Shown piece after piece: positions 9,544-19,410 of a stretch of 64,000 nucleotides of DNA. Source of the DNA: CAJXZP01 sp963974475 (lineage in GTDB: Bacteria > Bacteroidota > Bacteroidia > Flavobacteriales_G > Salibacteraceae); NCBI GenBank assembly GCA_963974475.1, contig CAXBCR010000010.1, positions 43,658 through 107,657 of the forward strand, in the 5' to 3' direction. The notes beneath the pieces are model-generated. The model saw nothing but the letters and a program-made list of their open reading frames with translations, made no database searches and was not told the origin of the DNA. How positions within the stretch are numbered: the stretch's first letter is position 1; each line of letters opens with the position of its first letter. A program made the position numbers and the translations under genes.

Positions 9544-10284
9544 TTATTTGAATTCAGTAGTATCTAAATCTACCAATTCATTTCCAATTAAAATAGGAAT
9601 TTTTTCGGTTTTATTTAAAGACAAACAGTAGCGAATATCTTCTTTTAAATTCAATTTAGACAACCGTCTTCTATGAGAAGAAATCTTCAAAAGTTTTTCG
9701 GGGTCCTTTTGCGCCATTTCATATAAGTACATAGCTATTAATGCTGAATCTTCAACATCATGCTCTAGGGAATACACCCCGTCCTTTATTAATTCTTTGG
9801 TTAATGCACCGGCAAAAAGCGAATCCTCCAAGTTTATTCTACCCTTCCAACCAGATGATAAAATTAATACGTTCTTTTTTTGTTTAACCAACCACTTAGA
9901 AATAGCTGATAAATTTAAAAATGAACCGATAACAATGGTATCAGAAACACCTTTTGCTAACTCAATAGCTCTTGTTCCATTGGTAGTTGTTAGCACCAAT
10001 GTTTTGCCTTTAATGTGGTCACCCATAAAATCATAGGGTGAATTCCCGAAATCAAAACCATCTACTTTCACTGCATCTCGCTCAGCGCCAGCTAAATATC
10101 CTTTTTTCTGGTATTCTCGTGCCTTTTCAATAGAATCAACCGGAATCATAGATTTTGCACCATTTTCAAAAGCCACACACATGGCGGATGTGGCTCGGAA
10201 TATATCATTCACAACTACGATGCTATTCTGAGCATCATAGACTTCAAAATTTTCAGGGGTGTAACTAACTTCTATTAATGGCAT
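9544..10284 (-). CDS. comB: ComB-family 2-phosphosulfolactate phosphatase
   Basis: The 246-aa protein matches the ComB family throughout. Signature stretches are VVVNDIFRATSAMCVA near the N-terminus, GAERDAVKVDGFDFGNSP (about 67-84) and LTTTNGTRAI (about 98-107). Characterised members hydrolyse 2-phosphosulfolactate to sulfolactate, a step of coenzyme M synthesis in methanogens and of sulfolactate formation in bacteria. No other sulfonate genes are nearby, so the pathway served here is unknown. It has its own terminator on the left. Confidence 0.88.
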   Translation of the reverse strand: MPLIEVSYTPENFEVYDAQNSIVVVNDIFRATSAMCVAFENGAKSMIPVDSIEKAREYQKKGYLAGAERDAVKVDGFDFGNSPYDFMGDHIKGKTLVLTTTNGTRAIELAKGVSDTIVIGSFLNLSAISKWLVKQKKNVLILSSGWKGRINLEDSLFAGALTKELIKDGVYSLEHDVEDSALIAMYLYEMAQKDPEKLLKISSHRRRLSKLNLKEDIRYCLSLNKTEKIPILIGNELVDLDTTEFK

Positions 10285-10331
10285 ATATTTTTATTGAAGC
10301 GATAAAACTAATGTTTTATCTGAAACGAAAA

Positions 10332-10365
10332 AAAAGCCGGTGAATTTTTACGTCCATCGGCTTTT
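10332..10365 (-). terminator. Terminator of gcvT
   Basis: AAAAGCCG (10332-10339) pairs with CGGCTTTT (10358-10365). On the minus strand the hairpin is followed by a run of T, directly downstream of the gcvT stop. Confidence 0.8.
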
Positions 10366-10375
10366 AAATTACTTT

Positions 10376-11461
10376 TTATTTCAAAAATGGAATACCCACA
10401 ACCACCGCTTTTGGTGATTTTTTACGTATTTGAATTTGAATTTCTGTATCTTTTTTATTAAACGGAACATTTACATATCCCATTCCCAATCCTTTATTCA
10501 ATGATGGTGATTGCGTACCTGAGGTTACTTCTCCGATTACGTTTCCTTCCATATCTAAAATAGGATAACCATGTCTTGGAATCCCTCTTTCAACCATTTC
10601 AAAACCAACTAATCTACGTGTTAATCCAGCTTCTTTTTGTTTAGCAAGGTAATCTCTATCCACAAAATCATTTCCATCAACAAATTTGGTTACCCAACCT
10701 AAACCAGCCTCTAGTGGAGAAGTAGTATCATCAATATCATTTCCATATAGACAAAACCCTTTTTCTAAACGTAGGGTATCTCTAGCTCCAAGACCAATCG
10801 GTTTAATACCTTGTGGTTCACCTGCTTTAAAAATGGCATCAAAAACAGTTTTAGCATCTTTGTTTTTTACATAGATTTCAAAACCTCCAGATCCAGTATA
10901 ACCTGTTGCAGAAGCTATCACATTTTCTACTCCGGCAAATGTTCCGATTTCAAAAGTGTAATACACCATGTCGGCCATGTTCATGTCAGTCAATCCTTTT
11001 AACGCATCAACAGCTTTAGGACCTTGAACCGCAAATAAACAGTAATCATCACTTTGGTTTGAAAGCGTAGCACCCATGGTGTTTTGTTCATTAACCCAAG
11101 CCCAATCTTTATCCACATTAGCTCCGTTAACAACCAAAAGGTAATTATCTTCAGCGATACGATACACCAATAAATCATCTACTATTCCACCTTTACCGTT
11201 TGGCATGGTAGAGTATAAAATTTTCCCATCAAATAAAACAGCTACATTGTTTGATGTAATTTTTTGAACCAAATCAAATGCATTCGGTCCTGTAATAAAA
11301 AACTCACCCATGTGAGATACATCAAAAACACCTACACCATTTCTAACTGTGTTGTGTTCCTCTATAAGTCCTGCAAAAGTTACTGGCATATTAAAACCGG
11401 CAAACTCTACCATTTTACCACCCATGGCAATATGGCTATCTTTTAGTATTAAATCTTTCAT
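10376..11461 (-). CDS. gcvT: Glycine cleavage system T protein (aminomethyltransferase)
   Basis: GcvT takes the aminomethyl group from H-protein lipoamide, releases ammonia and passes the methylene to tetrahydrofolate. The 361-aa product has the family length and motifs: the N-terminal GKMVEFAGFNMPV, FDVSHMGEF (about 46-54), the ATGYTGSGGFEIYV segment (about 184-197), GARDTLRLEKGFCLYGND (folate-binding region) and a C-terminal barrel domain with TSGTQSPSL. I use the ATG at 11461; an in-frame TTG six codons earlier (11479) is unlikely. gcvH and gcvP are not in the window. Confidence 0.95.
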   Translation of the reverse strand: MKDLILKDSHIAMGGKMVEFAGFNMPVTFAGLIEEHNTVRNGVGVFDVSHMGEFFITGPNAFDLVQKITSNNVAVLFDGKILYSTMPNGKGGIVDDLLVYRIAEDNYLLVVNGANVDKDWAWVNEQNTMGATLSNQSDDYCLFAVQGPKAVDALKGLTDMNMADMVYYTFEIGTFAGVENVIASATGYTGSGGFEIYVKNKDAKTVFDAIFKAGEPQGIKPIGLGARDTLRLEKGFCLYGNDIDDTTSPLEAGLGWVTKFVDGNDFVDRDYLAKQKEAGLTRRLVGFEMVERGIPRHGYPILDMEGNVIGEVTSGTQSPSLNKGLGMGYVNVPFNKKDTEIQIQIRKKSPKAVVVGIPFLK

Positions 11462-11603
11462 ATTCAATGTAATTGACAATAATAACTTGTGAAAAAAAAT
11501 ATAAAAATGGTCTTTTTCGTGCCTTTCTTAGGCCTAGACAATTTGCGTCAAACGTAACCAAATTTGTGGTTATACCAAAGAACTAAATCACATGCAATTG
11601 ATT

Positions 11604-11611
11604 TATTTTTG
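11604..11611 (+). promoter_or_regulatory. -7-like box TATTTTTG before the DUF1684 gene
   Basis: TATTTTTG matches the Bacteroidota -7 pattern TAnnTTTG and lies 19 bp before the chosen ATG. No correctly spaced -33 TTG was found, so this is only suggestive. Confidence 0.35.
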
Positions 11612-11630
11612 CACTAACAAAACCAGTTTC

Positions 11631-12251
11631 ATGTATAAATTTATCTTTATTGGGATGCTTGTCTTCTGTATAAGTTGCAGTTCCGATCCATCTCAAAATT
11701 TGGTTGTCACCCCAACCCCTTCTCTCTATGTAGATAGTATCAATTCATTAAGAGCGATGAATGATAAAGAATTGAAAACCGACCCTCATTCTCCTTTAGA
11801 GAAAGAAAAAATTGAATCCTTCGAGGGATTAAGTTATTATGTTGCGAATGAAAAATGGAATATCCACGCATCCTACCTGAAAATTGATACCGCGTCCGTT
11901 TTTGATTTTCCTACAACTACGGAAAGGGTTATACCGATGATAAAAGATGGGTTAATACGATTTACTGTTAATGGGGACACATTCCAATTATTTGCCTACC
12001 GATATATTGAACATCCCGAAGAAGATTTGTTTGTACCATTTTTAGATGAAACTAATGGTGATGATACTTACGGAGGTGGAAGGTACGTGGAAGTAAAATG
12101 GCCGGAGAATGATTCGATTTGGATAGATTTTAATATGGCTTATAATCCATATTGTGCCTATAATCATAATTATTCTTGTCCCATCCCTCCCTTAGAAAAT
12201 CTTTTGTCAATAGAAATTAGCGCTGGTGAAAAGGTATTATATCATTATTAG
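11631..12251 (+). CDS. DUF1684 family lipoprotein
   Basis: The 206-aa product starts with a lipoprotein signal whose lipobox ends FCISC (Cys17), which supports the ATG at 11631 over the in-frame one at 11592. The mature part matches DUF1684. Its hallmark C-terminal block reads FVPFLDETNGDDTYGGGRYVEV, here broken by a cap on quoted length, and is followed by DFNMAYNPYCAYN, YSCPIPP and an ISAGEK end. DUF1684 has no established biochemical function, so none is assigned. Its stop codon overlaps the stop of the convergent response-regulator gene by 4 bp. Confidence 0.88.
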   Translation: MYKFIFIGMLVFCISCSSDPSQNLVVTPTPSLYVDSINSLRAMNDKELKTDPHSPLEKEKIESFEGLSYYVANEKWNIHASYLKIDTASVFDFPTTTERVIPMIKDGLIRFTVNGDTFQLFAYRYIEHPEEDLFVPFLDETNGDDTYGGGRYVEVKWPENDSIWIDFNMAYNPYCAYNHNYSCPIPPLENLLSIEISAGEKVLYHY

Positions 12252-12625
12252 GAAACTAACTCTAGGTTTTTTTTCAATACTATTATGAGTTCAGGGTAAT
12301 TAATGGGTTTAGAAATAAAATCATCACATCCAGCATCAGCAATCCGTTCGCGATCTTCACTTGTATTATAAGCTGTTTGGGCAATAATGGGTAGTTGGGG
12401 TCTAAATTCTTTTATTTCCATTGTGGCTTCATATCCGTTTTTTATTGGAATACCGATATCCATTAAAACAATTTTAATTGAAGCATTATTTCGACAATGG
12501 TCAATGGCATCCTGCCCGTTAAAAGCATGTATCACCTCGGTAAATAAATTTGTCTTCTCTAAAAAACGCTGCATCAGCATTGCATTTACCGCATCGTCTT
12601 CTACCATTAGTATAACTTGATCCAT
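12248..12625 (-). CDS. Stand-alone response regulator (REC domain only)
   Basis: The 125-aa product is a single CheY-like receiver domain with no output domain. Key residues are in place: the acidic cluster Glu9-Asp10-Asp11, the phospho-acceptor Asp56 in VLMDIGIP, Thr85 in the AQT strand and Lys106 in FISKPI. It probably relays phosphate from a hybrid histidine kinase or controls a partner by direct binding; no kinase gene is adjacent. The ATG at 12625 is preferred to a TTG two codons upstream. Converges tail-to-tail with the DUF1684 gene. Confidence 0.9.
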   Translation of the reverse strand: MDQVILMVEDDAVNAMLMQRFLEKTNLFTEVIHAFNGQDAIDHCRNNASIKIVLMDIGIPIKNGYEATMEIKEFRPQLPIIAQTAYNTSEDRERIADAGCDDFISKPINYPELIIVLKKNLELVS

Positions 12626-12915
12626 CTTCAATTGTTTATATTTCTAATCCGTCCAGTCCATTTTCAGTTATTGAAATAAAGAAAATTTCAAAACATTATC
12701 ACCTAATGGAATATATCAACTTTACCATATTGAAATTGGGAATAAATAAAGGAGTCCGATTTTGGGGATTTAAAAATGCTCATCGTAGCTTAGTTAGTGA
12801 AAAATAAAAGTACTGTAAAATTACAATTCACCCAATTTATTTTAATGATTTATTCTAAACTCATCGACACCTGGTCTAGAATACTCGTTAAACGTACTGA
12901 AAATTAATTACTTAC

Positions 12916-13764
12916 CTAGTCTTTCCGTGAATTAATGGCCAATACCTCCACTTCATAAATCAACGATTGATAGCTTTTAACGATACCTGTGCTAGAGCCT
13001 TTGGAACCAAATCCCTTTTTGCTAGGCACAATAATCAGCGCCTTTTCTCCTACCCTCATTTTCCTAACACCAATATCAAACCCTTCAATTACCTGGTCTT
13101 TTTCACCGATAATATAACTGAAAGGTTCGTCTCTTTCCCAAGTAGAATCCAAGGTTTTATTTGCCATATTACGCACCGCATAATGCACCATTACTTCTTC
13201 CCCTTTTTGAGCTACATCTCCTACTCCAGCCACTTGTTGAATAATAAAAACACCCCGTGTATAAAGTAAACTATCAAGTTTAAAGCGTAGAAGGTATTGC
13301 TGTAATTTTACCTGTTCGTCAATTTCTAAATCCATTGCCAATTCCGGGTATTTTTGGTTAAAAGCCCAAGAATAGTATGGCACAACAGACGTTACCCTGA
13401 CTCTAATAACCACACTCTCATGAGTTGAAAAGGGATAAAATCCATCTGTTTTTCTACAACCTATAATTGCCGATGCGCTATCTTCTAACGCCAACAAACC
13501 AAGTAATTCATTCAGTCCAGTGTCTGCTATTGCTCTATATAAAACCGTTTTTTGAGATTGATACAAAAGAGAATCTTGTACATTATACACCGAATAGTGA
13601 AACCCAACAACATCACTGTCATGAATGGTTACATTAGGTTCACCAATGGTATGTATTTTATAATCTAGCCCTGTTTTTGTTAGCGAAAACCCATCGAAGG
13701 ACGACTTCTTTTTACAGGAGTAAAAGGAAGTGATACATAGCATTACAAGGGCCCAAGTTTTCAT
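12916..13764 (-). CDS. FKBP-type peptidyl-prolyl isomerase lipoprotein
   Basis: The 282-aa product has a lipoprotein signal with a Cys at residue 17 (SFYSCKKK). The C-terminal half is a recognisable FKBP domain (VMVHYAVRN, then FSYIIGEKDQVIEGFDIGVRKM with GEKALIIVPS and GFGSKG). The N-terminal half (about 45-135) has the spacing of a second, degenerate FKBP-like fold. It overlaps gldI by 4 bp and is probably translationally coupled to it. Role inferred: periplasmic chaperone or prolyl isomerase, perhaps in the same envelope process as GldI. Confidence 0.85.
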   Translation of the reverse strand: MKTWALVMLCITSFYSCKKKSSFDGFSLTKTGLDYKIHTIGEPNVTIHDSDVVGFHYSVYNVQDSLLYQSQKTVLYRAIADTGLNELLGLLALEDSASAIIGCRKTDGFYPFSTHESVVIRVRVTSVVPYYSWAFNQKYPELAMDLEIDEQVKLQQYLLRFKLDSLLYTRGVFIIQQVAGVGDVAQKGEEVMVHYAVRNMANKTLDSTWERDEPFSYIIGEKDQVIEGFDIGVRKMRVGEKALIIVPSKKGFGSKGSSTGIVKSYQSLIYEVEVLAINSRKD

Positions 13765-14291
13765 CGTAATTCTAGTAATTCAATATCAAAAATAACGGTT
13801 GATGAACGCGGAATTTTATTAAAATCACCACTATATCCATGCGCTAGGTGAGCTGGAATAATCATGATGGCCTTATCTCCCGTTTTCATAAACAATATAC
13901 CTTCTTGCAAACCGCTCTCTACCACATCATGCCCAATAATAAAGGATGCTGGTTCTCCAGGAGTAGATTTATACACTTCCTTTCCATTGATTAAACTCAC
14001 CGTGTAGGAAACAAAGGCAGTATCGTTTTCTTTAGGAATTTGTCCCTCTTTATTAGTAGATTCATAAATCATGTATCGAAGACCTGAACCAGTTTGGTTC
14101 ATCGTCCAATCTCTTCGCTTTACATACATATCAATCTGGTCTGACTCTACCCTAACCGATTGCCGATTGTTTTGAATCAATTCCTTTTTGCTCACCAATT
14201 TAGGTGGCTTTTTAACCGGTGGTTCTTGGCACGAGAACAGGCCAATAACCAACAGTAACCCAGCCGATAATTTAGTCAAATTGAAGTTCAT
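13761..14291 (-). CDS. gldI: Gliding motility lipoprotein GldI (FKBP-type isomerase)
   Basis: The 176-aa lipoprotein has a lipobox ending LFSC (Cys21). It carries the motif typical of GldI before its isomerase domain (IDMYVKRRDWTMNQTGSGLRY, about 53-73, quoted in part) and an FKBP domain with EPASFIIGHDVVESGLQEG and IIPAHLAHGYSG. GldI is needed for gliding motility in Flavobacterium and is thought to help fold periplasmic parts of the T9SS/gliding machinery. It overlaps the DHH phosphoesterase gene upstream by 20 bp and the second FKBP gene downstream by 4 bp, so these three form an operon. Confidence 0.88.
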   Translation of the reverse strand: MNFNLTKLSAGLLLVIGLFSCQEPPVKKPPKLVSKKELIQNNRQSVRVESDQIDMYVKRRDWTMNQTGSGLRYMIYESTNKEGQIPKENDTAFVSYTVSLINGKEVYKSTPGEPASFIIGHDVVESGLQEGILFMKTGDKAIMIIPAHLAHGYSGDFNKIPRSSTVIFDIELLELR

Positions 14292-15285
14292 CTTTATGAA
14301 GTAACATTATTTTCTGAAAATGAGTAACCGCTTCTTCCAAACTCATATCCAATCTACCACCCGCTGCGTTTCTGTGTCCTCCTCCGTTAAAATGTTCTCG
14401 TGCAATCACATTCACATCAAAATCATTTTTAGAACGTAGAGAAACTTTTACATACCCTTCGGATTCTCTAAAAAAACCAGCAGCTTTCATACCTTTAACT
14501 GAAAGTCCGAAATTCACAAATCCTTCTGAATCTCCTTTTTGAAAATTAAAACGGTTTTGTTCTGCCTCACTTATAGAAATGTATGAAGCAGCAATTTGGT
14601 CGACTTGCTTAAGCTTATCCACTAAAACATAACCCATTAAGTGCATTTTATCAATCGTATTATTATCGTAAACTTTCGTATATACTTGGTCAGGCTCCAC
14701 TCCCGATGCGAGCAAATGGGCTGCAGCCAAATGCGTATCTTTTGTGGTAGAACCAAATCTAAATGAACCCGTATCAGTAATAATCCCAGTATACAAACAC
14801 TCTCCTATCGATTTGTTGATAAGGTCTTTATCGCCCAATGCGGAAATTACATCAAACACCATTTCCGAAGTAGATGATTTTTCCGGGTTTGAAATCATTA
14901 TATCCGCAAAATCTGTAGGTTGACGGTGATGGTCAATCATTACAAATTTGGCTGATTTATTTTCCACCACCTCTTTTATCTTACCAATTCTTTTTAAATC
15001 ATTGTAATCTAAAAAGAATACCACATCCGCATTATTCAAGGCTTCTGTTACCTTTTCAGGATGATTGGAATGTAAAACAATTTGATTGGCCTCTGACATC
15101 CAATTGTAAAAACTGGGGTATGCATTTGGAGCAACAACAGTGGTGGTATGCCCTTTTAATTGAAGGTATTGCGACCACCCTAAACACGACCCTAAGGCAT
15201 CACCATCTGGGTTCATGTGCGGAATAATTACTGCTTTTATTGGCGTTTTCAACAACGCCTTAATTTGATTTATTTGTTCTTTCAA
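14272..15285 (-). CDS. DHH/DHHA1 phosphoesterase (NrnA-like)
   Basis: The 337-aa protein has the bifunctional oligoribonuclease/pAp phosphatase layout: a DHH domain with IIPHMNPDGDALGS (20-33), a catalytic metal-binding VMIDHHRQP (115-123), and a DHHA1 domain ending in GGGHRNAAGG (301-310). Known NrnA enzymes degrade short RNA or linear dinucleotides and dephosphorylate pAp. It may also act downstream of the c-di-AMP-type phosphodiesterase encoded at 17,272 (inference). First gene of the operon with gldI. Confidence 0.9.
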   Translation of the reverse strand: MKEQINQIKALLKTPIKAVIIPHMNPDGDALGSCLGWSQYLQLKGHTTTVVAPNAYPSFYNWMSEANQIVLHSNHPEKVTEALNNADVVFFLDYNDLKRIGKIKEVVENKSAKFVMIDHHRQPTDFADIMISNPEKSSTSEMVFDVISALGDKDLINKSIGECLYTGIITDTGSFRFGSTTKDTHLAAAHLLASGVEPDQVYTKVYDNNTIDKMHLMGYVLVDKLKQVDQIAASYISISEAEQNRFNFQKGDSEGFVNFGLSVKGMKAAGFFRESEGYVKVSLRSKNDFDVNVIAREHFNGGGHRNAAGGRLDMSLEEAVTHFQKIMLLHKDELQFD

Positions 15286-15312
15286 AATTTGATTGTTTAG
15301 TAATTTAATGGA

Positions 15313-17103
15313 TTAGTATGAATCTACTATTCCCATTTTCTTCAGTAAAAATGAAGCATTCATGTTTTGGCATACGCCCGTTCTAAGTTTGTAATCAAAA
15401 TTTAAATCATCTCCAATAAATTCTACTTCAAACGACTTATTCGTAATCATATTGGGATGTTTTTCTGACAACTCACACAAACTTAAATCATGGGTTGCAA
15501 TAATACCCATCATATTGTAATGAATAATTTTTTCGACAAATGCGTACGACCCCCTCGCCTTATCGATGGAGTTTGTTCCCTTTAAAATTTCGTCTAATAT
15601 AATGAAACGCTTTTCCCCTCTTTTTAAAATGTCCGAAATTCGAGCCAGTCGACTAAGTTCAGCATGAAAAAAGGAGGAGTGAGAGTGTAAAGAATCTTCA
15701 GTACGCATACTTGAAAATACTTTCATTGGACTAAATTTAAACGATTCTACAGATAATGGCATTCCCATCATTCCTAGCACCATGTTTATTCCTACGGTCC
15801 GTAAAAACGTAGATTTACCAGCCATATTAGCTCCCGTAATAATTTGTACGTGACCCTTTCCATGAATTTCATAGTCATTTCCAACACGTTCGTCTTTACT
15901 TAATAAGGGGTGATACAGGTTCGTTCCTGCCACTTCAAATTCTTTGTCGGAAATACTAGGATACACCAACGAAAAATCGTTGAATGCGCTATTAGCCAAC
16001 GAAATAGTTGCGTCAAAGTTTGCAACCACCGTCAACCACTGGTCCATTTCAAGGGCATTAGCCACTTTCCAACGATACATTTTTCGCATTAGATTCAAAT
16101 CCCATAGCAAAAAGGCATTCAACAGGATACCTATAAGCATATTTGAACGTTGCTCAAATTTATCTAACATGCTACGTAATTCATGAATTTTCACAGAAGC
16201 GCTAGTTTCTTCGGTTCCCAATTCATTTTTCCATGTTTTAAGTAATTTCGAATTGAATTCTTCCTTTTCAATTTTTTCGGTAAGCTTGGCCAAAACTTCA
16301 ATTTTTTGAACCAAGTTGGATAAAAAGTAATACTGCTTGTTGATTTGCTTCAAATAAGACCCTACGAATCCAATTGGAACCAAAAGATACAAGCCAAAAT
16401 GCGTCCATTGTACAAAACCCAACACCGCTAGACCTAATAAAAGGAAAGACAATATTGGAAGTAAATAGAGCATAATTTCATACACTATCCCATCTCCTAT
16501 TTTATTCTTGCGATTATACCAAATATGAATTCTTTTTCTATCCTTACCATCTAATCGATGAATTAAACCGGTAGCTAAGAACTCCTGACGCCAATCTACT
16601 TTAGTAGCCAGCTCCTTGATGGCTTCTTGCTTTTTTTCAATGTTTTCCTTTTCTAATATGGGTTCGTTAAACCATTTGGCAAGCGTATCCCTACCAAAAA
16701 TGCTAACAGTACGATTTACAAATTGAAAAAAAGAATTTGGGCCAAAAAGGTCAAAATCATGCGAATATTCATGCTGATGGTTAATATACTCGCTTCCGTC
16801 TTCTGCATTATCATATTTTCCTTCTCCTGCTTTTATTTCATTGCGGTTTATTTGAATTATCGCTTCAAGAAAAGAAACTTGAATATCGGCTTGATGGTTA
16901 AACACTACCAATCTCAAAAACATGGCTCCACCGCCAATGATTATAATTAATTCTGGAATTAACTGTCCCCAATACAAATACACCCCAGCAATCATCAATA
17001 CGAACAACAAAAGGCGCGAAAAACCCACGTTTCTAGATACGTTCTTGAATTTTTTTAATTGATGGTTAAATTGTGAAATTCTAGACCGATAAATAAAACT
17101 CAT
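15313..17103 (-). CDS. Membrane-anchored MutS-like ATPase
   Basis: The 596-aa product carries only the MutS lever/clamp-like helices and the ATPase domain V. Walker A is GANMAGKST (424-432), Walker B FIILDE (500-505), followed by the GTNSIDKARG and TATHDL-type signatures (here IIATHDLSL). The N-terminal mismatch-recognition and connector domains are missing. Two hydrophobic hairpins, near residues 25-65 and 205-255, predict membrane insertion. It is thus a MutS-related protein of unknown job rather than mismatch-repair MutS. The ATG at 17103 is chosen over a TTG 25 codons upstream. Confidence 0.88.
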   Translation of the reverse strand: MSFIYRSRISQFNHQLKKFKNVSRNVGFSRLLLFVLMIAGVYLYWGQLIPELIIIIGGGAMFLRLVVFNHQADIQVSFLEAIIQINRNEIKAGEGKYDNAEDGSEYINHQHEYSHDFDLFGPNSFFQFVNRTVSIFGRDTLAKWFNEPILEKENIEKKQEAIKELATKVDWRQEFLATGLIHRLDGKDRKRIHIWYNRKNKIGDGIVYEIMLYLLPILSFLLLGLAVLGFVQWTHFGLYLLVPIGFVGSYLKQINKQYYFLSNLVQKIEVLAKLTEKIEKEEFNSKLLKTWKNELGTEETSASVKIHELRSMLDKFEQRSNMLIGILLNAFLLWDLNLMRKMYRWKVANALEMDQWLTVVANFDATISLANSAFNDFSLVYPSISDKEFEVAGTNLYHPLLSKDERVGNDYEIHGKGHVQIITGANMAGKSTFLRTVGINMVLGMMGMPLSVESFKFSPMKVFSSMRTEDSLHSHSSFFHAELSRLARISDILKRGEKRFIILDEILKGTNSIDKARGSYAFVEKIIHYNMMGIIATHDLSLCELSEKHPNMITNKSFEVEFIGDDLNFDYKLRTGVCQNMNASFLLKKMGIVDSY

Positions 17104-17271
17104 TTTCTCCAAATTAGCCGACAAATTTCGGCATTTAGCGGAATTGCGCTTACATTTATTTAGAGTTTTTGCTAACAAAACAATATGAGCAGTTAAACGT
17201 GAATAACAATATTAAAAAGTAACACTACATTGAGGGGTAATTCCTATTTTCGTTGAAACAAGAATTAAAAG

Positions 17272-19326
17272 ATGTTTGGATTAAATTCAAAAATACAGCA
17301 CAACTACACCAAAATTTATCGAATTGTCATTGTGGTGATTACCATGGGACTCATGGTATATATTTCTCCATCCACTTCCAAATTTCAATATGAGTATGAA
17401 CAGGGATTTCCTTGGGTACATCAACCCCTTTATGCTCCTTTTGCTTTTGCTATTAATAAAACTCCTGATCAAATAACCCTTGAAAATGAACAAATAAAAA
17501 AGGCAAGCTATTTATACTTTAACCAAGATGAAACGGTAATTGACAGTGTTATTAGTGCATTTAAAATAAAATCCAATCACGTATTTTCAACCGATACTAT
17601 TTCCACAAAAACTGAGAAGGACCGTTTTGAAAAACTGGGAATCCAGTTTATATCTAAATTGTACCAGCGAGGTATCATTGATAATTCGGATAGTTTGATA
17701 AACAAGTCTCCGAATTATTTAATAAAAACCATTCAAGATCATAGTGAGAAGCAACATGAGCTTTCATCATTTTACTCGCTTAATCAAGCCCTAGATTCTA
17801 TTGAGTTATGGACGCAAAACCTACCTAAAGGTAAAGTTTTACAGATTTCTATTTTTGAGAATATTCGTGCCAATATTTTGTTCAATCCCCAATTAACATC
17901 CGATATTTTAAATCAAAAATTGAGTGCATTAACCAATGTCTATGGCAAAGTAAATGAGGGTGAAAAAATAGTGGCTAAGGGAGAAGTCGTTACCCAAGAA
18001 ATTTTTCAAAAACTAACCTCCCTGCAAGATATTTACGAAAACCAATCTGGTTCGGAATTGTCGCAATGGTATGTTTTGGGAGGAACTTCTATTTTTATTG
18101 CCATGGCAACCATGTTGCTAATCATTATTCTAAAAACATTTAGCCCATATACGTATTCTGAAACCAATTCATTTACGTTAATTTTAATTTTGTTTTTCTT
18201 GAGTTATGTAATGTCAAATACGCCACGATTAATTCCTGAAATTGATATATACATCTTACCTTTTGCTCTTTTCGCCATAATTTTACAGTCCTTTTTCACC
18301 AGCTCATTAGCCGTTATAATTTATTTAGTCATGATTATTATGGCTAGCTTGTACGCACCAAACGGGGTTGAATTCCTTTGGATTGAAGCTCCAGCGGGTT
18401 TAATGGCAATTCTATTATTGAAAAACCTACGGAAACGGTCGCAACTATTAGGTGTAGTATTCGTGGTATTTATTTCGGCTTCCCTCCTCTATTTTGCGGC
18501 AAGCATTATTAAAGAGGGACACCTGTCTAACCTTGATTTCGATAATTTTGGATGGTTTGCCGCAAGTGCTATACTTACCATATTTGCCATTCCTATGGTA
18601 TATATTATAGAACGATTATTTGGATTAATTTCAGAAATGGCCCTGTTAGAATTAGCCGATACCAATAATTCATTACTTAGAGAACTTGCACAAATAGCAC
18701 CCGGTACTTTTCAGCACTCCATGCAGGTAGCCAATTTGGCCGAAGAATGCGCTTTAGAAATAGGAGGTGATGCTTTACTTATTCGAACAGGAGCTTTGTA
18801 TCACGATATTGGGAAAATGCAAAACCCAAGTTTTTTTATAGAAAATCAAGCTGGCGGACATAATCCCCATAATGATTTACCCGAAGCAGAAAGTGCCAAG
18901 ATTATTATTAATCACGTGATTAACGGAGTTGAGTTAGCCAAAAAGCATAAATTACCTGAAAAAATCATCGATTTTATTCGTACGCATCATGGTACCACCA
19001 CCACGCGATATTTTTACTTCAACGCAAAGAAAAAAGATGCGACCGTAAAATTATCTGATTTTCAATATCCAGGCCCTCTTCCATTTTCAAAGGAAACGGC
19101 TATTTTAATGTTGTGTGATGGTGTAGAAGCTGCCGCAAGAAGTTTACCTGAATATACAGCCGAATCCATCAATAACCTCATTGAAGGAATCTTTAAAACC
19201 ATTTTAGAGTCCAAACAATTAGATTATGCACCCATTACTTTGCAAAACATTACTTCATTAAAGAAACTTTTGCAGAAAAAAATCATGAACATCTACCATG
19301 TGCGGGTAGCGTACCCAAGTGCATAA
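17272..19326 (+). CDS. 7TM-HD phosphodiesterase (PgpH/YqfF-like)
   Basis: The 684-aa protein has an N-terminal transmembrane helix, an extracytoplasmic 7TMR-HD domain (about 50-260), seven closely spaced membrane helices (about 265-455) and a cytoplasmic HD domain. The HD metal residues include His482 (TFQHSMQV) and His511-Asp512 in LYHDIGKM, with further His in THHGTTTTRY. PgpH-type enzymes of this architecture degrade cyclic di-AMP. That activity is a family-based assignment, since c-di-AMP synthase is not in the window. Single gene, divergent from the MutS-like gene. Confidence 0.9.
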   Translation: MFGLNSKIQHNYTKIYRIVIVVITMGLMVYISPSTSKFQYEYEQGFPWVHQPLYAPFAFAINKTPDQITLENEQIKKASYLYFNQDETVIDSVISAFKIKSNHVFSTDTISTKTEKDRFEKLGIQFISKLYQRGIIDNSDSLINKSPNYLIKTIQDHSEKQHELSSFYSLNQALDSIELWTQNLPKGKVLQISIFENIRANILFNPQLTSDILNQKLSALTNVYGKVNEGEKIVAKGEVVTQEIFQKLTSLQDIYENQSGSELSQWYVLGGTSIFIAMATMLLIIILKTFSPYTYSETNSFTLILILFFLSYVMSNTPRLIPEIDIYILPFALFAIILQSFFTSSLAVIIYLVMIIMASLYAPNGVEFLWIEAPAGLMAILLLKNLRKRSQLLGVVFVVFISASLLYFAASIIKEGHLSNLDFDNFGWFAASAILTIFAIPMVYIIERLFGLISEMALLELADTNNSLLRELAQIAPGTFQHSMQVANLAEECALEIGGDALLIRTGALYHDIGKMQNPSFFIENQAGGHNPHNDLPEAESAKIIINHVINGVELAKKHKLPEKIIDFIRTHHGTTTTRYFYFNAKKKDATVKLSDFQYPGPLPFSKETAILMLCDGVEAAARSLPEYTAESINNLIEGIFKTILESKQLDYAPITLQNITSLKKLLQKKIMNIYHVRVAYPSA

Positions 19327-19410
19327 CAACACGTTAGAATTGGTTTGAAAGCCGCATTTTAACTCGCTTAAAAAGAATTTAAAAAAAACTTAAATATTGT
19401 AATTATTTAA

